33,496 bases of DNA from Xylaria sp. FL1777 (taxonomy: Eukaryota > Ascomycota > Sordariomycetes > Xylariales > Xylariaceae): NCBI GenBank assembly GCA_022578965.1, contig MU400839.1:1-33496 (forward strand), in the 5' to 3' direction. The notes under the pieces were generated by a model. That model was given only the letters and a program-made list of their open reading frames with translations. It searched no databases and was not told the origin of the DNA. The translations under genes and the position numbers were made by a program. Shown here one piece after another: positions 23,598 through 31,189 of the stretch; the first letter of the stretch is position 1; each line of letters starts with the position of its first letter.

Positions 23598-24117
23598 TAT
23601 AACAGATTTATTATATATTAATATAACAGGTTTACTTTTAAAGTCTTAATTTATAAATAATAATAAAATTCTTAACAGTAGTTCGTTAAGGAGATTTTCG
23701 GAGTACTTTTACTACTATACATTAATAAAGGTTTTAAAGGATTAAAAATAATAAGTATATTAATGCTTAGCAGTTATAAAAAATTAATAGCTAAAAAACT
23801 AGAACTAAATAAATAACTAAATACAAGAAGTATATAATTATATAAACAAAAAAAAAGTAAAAAAAGTAGTAACTTTTTTTAAATTACTGCAAGTTTAATA
23901 AGCACTAAATTACTGTAAGCTTAATAAGCCTTAGATTACTATAAGCTTAGTAAGCCTTGGATTACTGTAAGTTTAGTGAGCCCTGGATTACCGTAAGCCT
24001 AGTAAGCCAAGTAAATCATTATATAACTTCGGCTTTAGCTAGCAAAAAAAGAAGTGCAAAGTATGTATAAAGGCATCAGGCCGCTCTAAAGGCCACCCCT
24101 GTGCTAATTTCGTAACA
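23598..24117 (-). mobile_element. 5' LTR of Z
   Basis: 520 bp, ending at GTAACA (24112-24117). 23930-24117 keeps many G and C bases (for example GGCCACCCCTG) and is the best-preserved sequence of the family here, whereas its inner part, next to the coding region, is heavily AT-shifted. Internal sequence begins at 23597; read on the minus strand it starts TTTTAATAG, possibly a decayed TTGGTAG-type primer site. Confidence 0.93.
23883..24012. repeat. Five 26-bp tandem units in 5' LTR of Z
   Basis: Five consecutive units of exactly 26 bases starting at 23883, 23909, 23935, 23961 and 23987, each starting ATTAC(T/C). The last two units keep more C and G than the first. Confidence 0.9.
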
Positions 24118-24122
24118 ATTAA
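24118..24122. repeat. Target-site duplication of Z, right
   Basis: ATTAA, identical to 16362-16366. Element T sequence resumes after it. Confidence 0.8.
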
Positions 24123-26375
24123 GCGCTAATTATTAAACTTTTAATAAAGCTTAGCTTATGCTTGTTTATATTTTGCTTTAGTTTTAATAAATAGCACTTT
24201 TTTTTATATTATTAAAATATTTTAATAATTATAAAAAACCTTATTATTATTAAAGCATTTAATATTAAGCAGCTATTTATTAATAAAATTTAGCTTAACT
24301 TAGCTTTAAGTAAAAAAGTTAACATTTTTGCTATTATTACTAAAAAAACTACTGCTTTTATTATAGCTGCTTACTTATTTTTGCTTAGCTTTTAGTAAAA
24401 CATTTAAATTAATATAATAAATATAAAATTATTATTGTGCTAAAAAAAACTAGTTGTTTAATGCTGCTTTTATTAACTTATTATAGTTAGTAATAATAAC
24501 TTTAAGCTTTTATATAAATGTTTTAATTAAAATTTAATAAATATTTTTAGCAAAAAACTAAAAATCTTTTTGCTTTTTATTGTTAATTAAGCTAAACGCT
24601 ACATTAAAAACTATGCTTAAGCATATTTAGCTAGTTGCTTAAAACAAAAAAAGCTTAAAGCAATTTATATTATATGTATTATTAAAACTAATAACTTTAA
24701 AAAATTGCTTTTATATTTTTATATAATATAAAAATGTTTACATAAAGCTAATTAAGCAATTAAGTTTTTTATTATTTTATTTTACAACATATAAAATTTT
24801 TTGCTTATTAAAAAGCTTAATAAAAGCTACAATTAAATTATAGCTATTTAGCTTTGTTTAATTAATATAGTTTTAAGCATTATATATGTTTTTTTAAATA
24901 AAAATAAACTTATTATATTACTTTTTAATTATATTTCGAACATTTTACGCTTAAATTTTTATATAATAACTTGCTACTTTAACTGTTTTTTTTACTAGCT
25001 TAGTAAGCTTTTAATGTAAAAAATATGCAAACAAATTAAAACTTAAGCTATAGTTATATTTATAATGCTTTATATTGCTAAAAAAACATAATAACTATAT
25101 GTTTTTTTTTAAGCTTTTATAATTATAAACTATTTATAACTTAATTTTTGTAATTTCTGTTTGCAAATTTTATTACCTTAGGGTTTCTTAAGCTTGCTAT
25201 ATTTATTACATTAAATAAAAAAGCATATTTTCTGTTTTTTATATAAATAGCTATTTTTTTTAACTAAACTAAAGCTATTAAATTTAGCAAAATTATTAAT
25301 ATGCTAAAACAATAAATTATTGCTAAAAAATAGTTTGCTTAATATAAGTAAATTTAAAATAAATTTTAATAAAAAGAACAATTTTAGTAAGCTTAGCAGT
25401 AAAAAGTTTTAAAAAAAACAAAATACCTTAATTAAAAATAGTTATTAAAACGAAAGCACTAGCTAATTTTAAAAAAAAGTATACTTATAAAATAACCTTT
25501 TAAACAAGCAAAATAACATTAATTAAAATAAACTTAATATTAACTATATATTATTAAAAAGTAAATATAAAAGTAGTAATTTATATTTGTTTAAATAAAG
25601 CAGTAAAAAGCTAAATTACTTACGTTATTTTTATACTTGTTTATATAACTAAAGCAGTTAAATAATAAGCTAACAATTTTAACTAATTATACTGCAAATA
25701 ATATTAAAGGCAATTTTAAATTTAACTTAGCTAGCAATTAAAAAGCTTAAGCTTAAAAAGAATTAAAACAGTTAAGCTGCTTTAAAAAAAGAATTAAAGT
25801 TAGCCTTTAGTTTAAAAATTAGCATTTATATAAGCTAAAAAAAGCTAGTATTATTAGCGTTAGTTTAATTTAAGTAAATTGTATTATTACTTTATATTTC
25901 TTATAGTAGTTCGTAAAAGCTTTATGTTTTATAAAAGCAAAAAATAATTAAAAAAGTTTAAAAATAAGCAGCAAAAATATTTTTAAAAGCATTAGTATTG
26001 CTAGTGCTATAAAAAGCAAACATACTAAAATAGCTACTACTAATAAAAATAAACAAGCTTAAAAAAGAGTTATTATTGCTAAAAAAATATAAGCAATATA
26101 ACTAAGCTAAAGAGTTAAGAATTATATTTTTGCAAAAGCAGCTTAATAACCTTATAACGTAGTTAATTTGCTAGCGTTTTTAATAATAACAAAAATTATT
26201 AAAAGTAAAAACGCAAGCGTAGCTTTAGTTAAATTATAAAGCTATTATAACACGTAATAAAACATTAAACGTTAAAGTTTCTTTAATAGTATAGCAAATA
26301 TAATATAATAGTATAATAGCTATATAAATTAGCATAAAAAAGCAGTACTTAGGTTTACTAATAATTTTTTTTTAG
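24123..26375. other. Element T interior, right part
   Basis: 2.25 kb of AT-rich sequence belonging to T. Short protein-like readings occur on both strands (for example + strand 24305-24390, minus strand near 25170-25200), but none can be assigned to a transposase family. No gene can be called. Confidence 0.35.
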
Positions 26376-26455
26376 GCTAATAAAAACCCAAGAAAAGTTA
26401 TGCTTATGTAAGGTTATGCTTGTGTAACAATTTTTCATGCTTGTGTAGCAATTGC
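26376..26455 (-). repeat. Right terminal inverted repeat of T
   Basis: Reads, reversed, GCAATTGCTACACAAGCATG, then a second ATTGTTACACAAGCATAA and a third ACCTTACATAAGCATAA form. The ACAAGCAT core thus recurs about every 17-20 bases. Confidence 0.8.
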
Positions 26456-26465
26456 TATTATAATA
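26456..26465. repeat. 10-bp flank repeat of element T, right
   Basis: TATTATAATA, identical to 15126-15135 (see there for the ambiguity). Confidence 0.55.
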
Positions 26466-27530
26466 ATATATTAATAATATAATATATTAGCAAACTTAAC
26501 TTATTAAGTTTTTATTATAAAAATATTATAGTTTTAAAAAAATTTAAAGTAAGTATATTATTTAACTTTATATTAATAAATGCTATTTAGTTTAAAAGTT
26601 TAAAAAATATAACTAAATAAACTATTACTTATAACTTTAAAAAAGCTAAACGTTTACTTTAATAATATTTTTAAAAAAATAAACTTAAAGTTATAAAGCT
26701 TATTAATTAAAAAAAGCATAATTTTGCTAAAAAATTATTTAAATCTATAAAAAAATATATTAATACAAAAGTTTATTATTATTATAAAATAAGCAGTACT
26801 AATAAAAATTATATTACTTATTATATTTATAATAATTTAAACAAAAACTTTAAATTACTTATTAAATTATAACAAACAAATAATATTATTTAAAACTTAT
26901 ATAAATAAGTTAGTACTAATAAATTTTTAGCAATAAAGCAATAGCATAAAATAAATAAAACGCGCTAAATATAAAATAAACGCTTTATTAAGCTTAAAGC
27001 TTTTATTAAAAAAAATAAATCTTTTTATAACTATTATAGTAATAATAGCACTTAGTTTTATTATAACCAAAATTATGCTTTTAATGGTTTTTTTTTGCTT
27101 TTTAGTGCTATTATAATGTTTTTAAACTTTTTTAAAAGCATAGTTAACATTTTTAAAAACTCTAAAAGCAATAAAAAAAAAATACTAAAAATACTATTAA
27201 TTTAACAAATAATAAAAGTAACTTATGTTATAATTAAAATAACTATAATTACTAAAGCAATTAAAATTACTAAAATAATAATAATTATTAACTTTTTAAA
27301 GTTGCTTATACTTTTATAATAAATAGCCATATTATATAATAAAATGTAAACACTAAAAACCTTTATATATTAAAGCAAGTTCTTAAATAAATATATAACT
27401 TTTAGCTTATATATAACTTTAAATTTTTAATAAAAAAACTTAATAAAGTTAATACGCTTAATAAACTTGTTAAGCTTTTTAAAGAAATAAAGCTAAAAAA
27501 AAACTAAAGCAAACGTTTAAAAAAAACGTA

Positions 27531-27782
27531 TTGCTAGCTAACTTATTAATATTTCTTAAAGTAGTTAATAATAATAAAGTACTAATTAGTATTAAGTATA
27601 TTAGCTTTTTTAGCTTATTTAATAATATTTTTAGCGCTTTATTAAACTTACTATTTAATTTTTTAACTACTATTAATTATACTTTAAAATTTTTTAAAGC
27701 TAATAATAATAAAGTACTAATTAGCTTTTATTTAAATATTTTTTTTTTATTTATTAATAATTATTTTATTACTTTGCTTTAA
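27531..27782 (+). pseudogene. Stop-free 83-codon remnant in V, with internal repeat
   Basis: The longest open stretch on the + strand of V, between the presumed gag and the RT relic. The protein would be rich in Leu, Phe and Asn. It contains the motif N-N-N-K-V-L-I-S twice, encoded by two identical 24-base segments (27566-27589 and 27701-27724) 135 bases apart, hence in the same frame. It is on the same strand as the RT relic, so it is plausibly a piece of V's gag or protease coding region. I recognise no domain. It is not a functional gene. Confidence 0.35.
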
Positions 27783-29159
27783 AAAAAAACCTTAAATACT
27801 TTATATAATTTTATATGTTAACTTATTTTTAATAAAACATTAAAAGATTTTAAGGTTTTTAGTGCTACTATAAATATTAAGTTGCTTAATTATATCTGCA
27901 AAAAAAAAAAAAAACTGCGTATTTTTATACAGCTAAAAGCTAAATACACAAATAAAAAAGCTATACTTATTTTAAAGCTATTATATATAGCTTAAATTAA
28001 TTAATTAAAGGATATATTAATACTTGTTTTTTATTTAGTTTTATATTTGCTAAATATTTTATAAAGTATTACTTTAGTTATATTATTATTAATATAAAAC
28101 TTTTTAGTTTTAAAAGTATAAGCAAGAGCTTTTATATTAAGCAATATATTAATTTTAATGTAATACTACTTAATATAAACAAAAAGCTCTAAATAGTATA
28201 ATAACGCTTTTATTTAATAAATAAATTTAATTATAATATGCTACTAAGTATATTTTTTTTGTTTAAAAACTGTTTTTATATTTGCTAAAGTAGCAAAACG
28301 TAAAACAATAAGCTATATATAAAAAAGTTAAACAAACAAGTTAAACTTTTTAGTAAATTATAAAACAAACTAAAGCTATATTAAAAGTTAAACAAATTAT
28401 TGCTAATTTAATTTAAAATTAACATTAATATTATATTTAGTATTAGTATAGCTATATTTATAAAGCATTTTAATTTTTTAATTATAGCAAACAGTTATTT
28501 TATAATTAATAAACTATATATTAACGTTAGCTTTAATACGCTTAGTTTTTTAATAGCTAATATTATAAATAAATAAAACAAATGTTATTATTTTATAAAT
28601 TTTAGTAAACTTTTAATATTTATTTATAAAAACAATATAATTAGCTATATTAAAACTATGCAAATTTATAATTTAGTAACATTATACTTTATTTTTGTTT
28701 AGCAAAACGCTAAAAAAGCTTATACTATTTTGCTTTTTAAAATTATTAATATAACTAAAGCTAACAATATTAATAATAATTAAAATAATTAATATAAATA
28801 TAGCTATTTTTTTAACTTTTTTAATTTTTTCTTTAAATTGCTGCTTAAAAAATTTAAGCTAAACAAGTTTAAAATAAATATACTTTTTAACTAAAAACCA
28901 GAAATTATTTAATAAATTAAAAACATTATTAAAAAATATGCTTGTTTGTTTTGCTTAAAATTAAGTAAGTTTAACAATAATATTTAAATATTAATTAACT
29001 TTAAAAATAAAAAAACATATAATAATTTAAGCTAATGCTTATATTAATAATTTTATTATAATATTAAAGCAATAAATAATATTTTAAAGCTTTTAATTAA
29101 AGCTAAAGTTATTAAGCTTATTTTACTTAGTTAATTTTGCTTTATAGCATTTTTAGCTT

Positions 29160-30560
29160 TTATTATATAGCAAAAAAATAAATCTTGCGTTATTATTAAT
29201 TTATGCAAAATTAATATAAAGCTTATTAGTAATGCATACTTATTGCTATAATAAAACAAAATTTTTAAAGCTATATATAAATTTATAGTATTTATAATAG
29301 TTAATGTTATAAAAAGCTACTTTTAGTAAAAGATTTCTGCTAAAAATAAACATAAAACAGCTTTTGTTATATATTACTAAAGGCATAAATAGCTAATTAT
29401 AGTTATAATAAAACTTAAAACATTTTTAGGTTTTTTTTAATATTAAATAAAATAGCTTTTTTGCAAATATTTTTAATAATTTATGCTAGTTTATATTAAT
29501 AACATTATTATTTTTTTTTGCAATATTAATAATTATTTTAGCTATTTTAATACTATTTTTAGTATATTTGCTGCTTTTAAATGCATTATGTTTTTAAAAA
29601 AATGCTACTTTATATAATATAGCTTTAATACATTTAGCTAGTATGTTTTTAAGCTTAAGCTATTTACTACAAAAAAAAATATAAAGCAATTTAATAACTT
29701 AAAATACTTAAAACATTAAATAACCTTAAAAAAGAACTTAGTTTTATAGGTTTTTTTTGCTGTTATATATATTAATTTGCTAAAATTACTTAATTATTAA
29801 ACAAACTTAAAACAATAAGTTTTAAAAATTGTTTAAAAAAAGCTAATCTAAAAAAAGCGCAATAAGCTTAAAGCTATATATTACTTTTGCTTATTTTATT
29901 CCTAAAGCTTAATAAAATTACTAATAAAGTATTTATTAAAAAACTTGCTATATTTTATAATATAAAAGCATATTAAGATTTTATATAAGCTAAAACATAA
30001 AAAGCCTATAAAACGCTAAAGAAACATATATATAAACCTATTAATTTTATATTTTCTAATTATAATAAGCTATTTATACTTTAAGTTAACTTAAGTAAGC
30101 TATATAATATTAGTGCAGTATTATATTAAATGTAAAACAATAGTAATAAACTAAAATTTGTATTGTTTTTTTTTTAATTATTTAGTTTTATAAAATAAAG
30201 ATTTAGCATTTATAAAATTAAAACATGTAAGCTTGTTTAAACTTTTAAAAAACTAACTTAATATTTTAACTATAGTTAAATTTATATATATATAAATTAT
30301 AATGCTATTATATAAGCTTTTTGCTTAATTTTATAAAAGCTAAAAAGTTTAAGTTAACTTATATTATAAAAGCTGTTTTTAATAAAATATGCAAATTGTT
30401 TGCTTATTTATTATATTTTTAAAAAAGCACTTATTAATGCAAATGCTTTATTTTAGTTACTTTATAAAAACAACAAAAAGAAAAAATCTATACTTTTTTT
30501 AATAATTGTTTTACTAATAATTATTTAAACTAAAACAAAAGCAAATTAACTTGCAGTTAT
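29160..30560 (+). pseudogene. Gypsy V pol relic: reverse transcriptase and RNase H
   Basis: Frame from 29186: C-V-I-I-N-L-C-K-I-N, for the family's RVVIDLRxLN, followed by N-A-Y-L-L-L for the YPLP block, V-F-I-I-V-N-V-I-K-S-Y-F for the FSxxDLxxGYHQI position, and K-T-A-F-V, for KTAF. The active site YIDD is Y-I-N-N at 29492-29503. The thumb region includes L-K-T-L-N-N-L-K, for the PxTxxxLRxFLG block. After a frame change, RNase H begins A-Y-K-T-L-K-K at about 30004; V-N-L-S near 30082-30093 stands for the VDAS motif, and a Y-S-I-Y-K-I-K-T-C segment for YxxxExE. A N-A-N-A-L-F-*-L-L reading near 30437-30463 resembles the ADALSRL tail that precedes integrase. Stops throughout; dead. Confidence 0.88.
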
Positions 30561-30674
30561 ATTAGCTTAAGCTAATTTTGTAGCTTTAATTAATAATTAA
30601 TTTATATAAGCTAACTTAAAAGCTTTAAAAGTTATAAGTAATATATTAAAAGCTTTAGTAATTATAACTACTTA

Positions 30675-31189
30675 TTATAACATGAGCTAACTAGGCCGGT
30701 TAAAAGGCCAAATGTAAAAAAAACATGCGTAAAAGGAGTTCTATTTATTAAAAGAATATATATTTAAACTACTATAAAGGTTTAATGCATAGGCTTAATA
30801 AACTTAAGCGTTAAATTTATTAAGCTTTAAACTTACTAAACTTAAGCGTTAAGTTTATTAAGCTTTAAACTTAAAACAATATAGCATTAAGTTTATTAAA
30901 AAAAGCAACATTTATAAATTACTACTACTGTTTTTTTTGTTTATATAATTATGCACTTTTTGTATTTAGTTATTTATTTAGTTTTTAGCTTTTTAGCTAT
31001 TAATTTTTTATAACTACTAAACATTAATACATTTATTACTTTTAATTTTTTAAAACTTTTATTAATGCATAGTAATAAAAATACTTTAAAAACCTTTTTA
31101 ATAAACTACTATTAAAGATTTTATTATTACTTATAAATTAGAACCTTAAAAGTAAACTTGTTATATTAATATATAATAAGTTTATTATA
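30675..31189 (+). mobile_element. 5' LTR of gypsy copy W, chimeric relative of LTR A/B/Z
   Basis: The 3' half (about 30940-31189) aligns with LTR B (about 7400-7656), down to the ATTATA end (for GTTACA). The 5' half is different: no 26-bp units, instead a 38-bp repeat. The left end is uncertain; TGAGCTAA at 30683 is a candidate start. The following 50 bases keep unusual G and C (GGCCGGTTAAAAGGCC), as do the outer ends of other elements here. W is inserted in V near its RNase H-integrase junction. Confidence 0.75.
30795..30870. repeat. Two 38-bp tandem units in the W LTR
   Basis: Units 30795-30832 and 30833-30870 differ at only two positions; a partial third follows to about 30898. They occupy the place of the 26-bp array of the other LTRs but are not the same sequence. 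Confidence 0.85.

Larger units (their letters stand above)
16367..24117 (-). mobile_element. Complete Ty3/gypsy retrotransposon Z, decayed
   Basis: 7751 bp with two 520-bp LTRs and matching 5-bp target duplications. It is inserted in element T. The minus orientation is shown by pol motifs and by the polypurine tract next to the left LTR. On the minus strand the order is 5' LTR (23598-24117), gag-like region, a protease-RT linker motif, RT, RNase H, presumed integrase, a 1.08-kb 3' region shared with G1, and 3' LTR (16367-16886). All frames are broken by stops. The + strand is T-rich because the coding strand was purine-rich. Open frames on the + strand (for example 22113-22388) are shadows. 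Confidence 0.93.
15136..26455. mobile_element. Terminal-inverted-repeat element T, split by gypsy Z
   Basis: About 80-bp inverted repeats at 15136-15217 and 26376-26455 enclose about 3.6 kb of sequence plus the inserted element Z. The ends read GCAATTGCTA. Such ends point to a DNA transposon; the 10-bp flanking repeat would fit a Mutator-like element (target duplications of 8-11 bp), but the palindromic flank leaves TA-type or other duplications possible. I could not recognise a transposase in 15218-16361 or 24123-26375 on either strand, so the superfamily stays open and the element may be non-autonomous. Confidence 0.65.
26466..30675 (+). mobile_element. Old Ty3/gypsy element V, internal region, truncated
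   Basis: A gypsy pol relic on the + strand (29186-30560) shows what this is. Its sequence differs from Z's, so it is a second family. The part from 26466 to about 29100 should contain gag and protease; the 5' end may continue, across T, at 14797-15125. Its 3' end, with integrase and LTR, is cut off by element W. No LTR of V is identified in the window. It hosts W and probably T and Y, which makes it the oldest layer. Confidence 0.75.

Noticed and set aside
16367..24117. Z as a + strand element, because its LTRs also read TG...CA on the + strand
   Set aside because: LTR ends are symmetric in this respect. The ILGxxWL-like motif, RT and RNase H are on the minus strand, and the polypurine tract lies beside the left LTR.
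15218..26375. A hAT, Mutator or Tc1 transposase in element T
   Set aside because: Translations of parts of both strands gave no catalytic or zinc-finger motif that I could defend.
27000..27080. A gag zinc knuckle in V (F-Y-N-Y-Y-S reading)
   Set aside because: The spacing does not fit CX2CX4HX4C even allowing for Cys-to-Tyr change.
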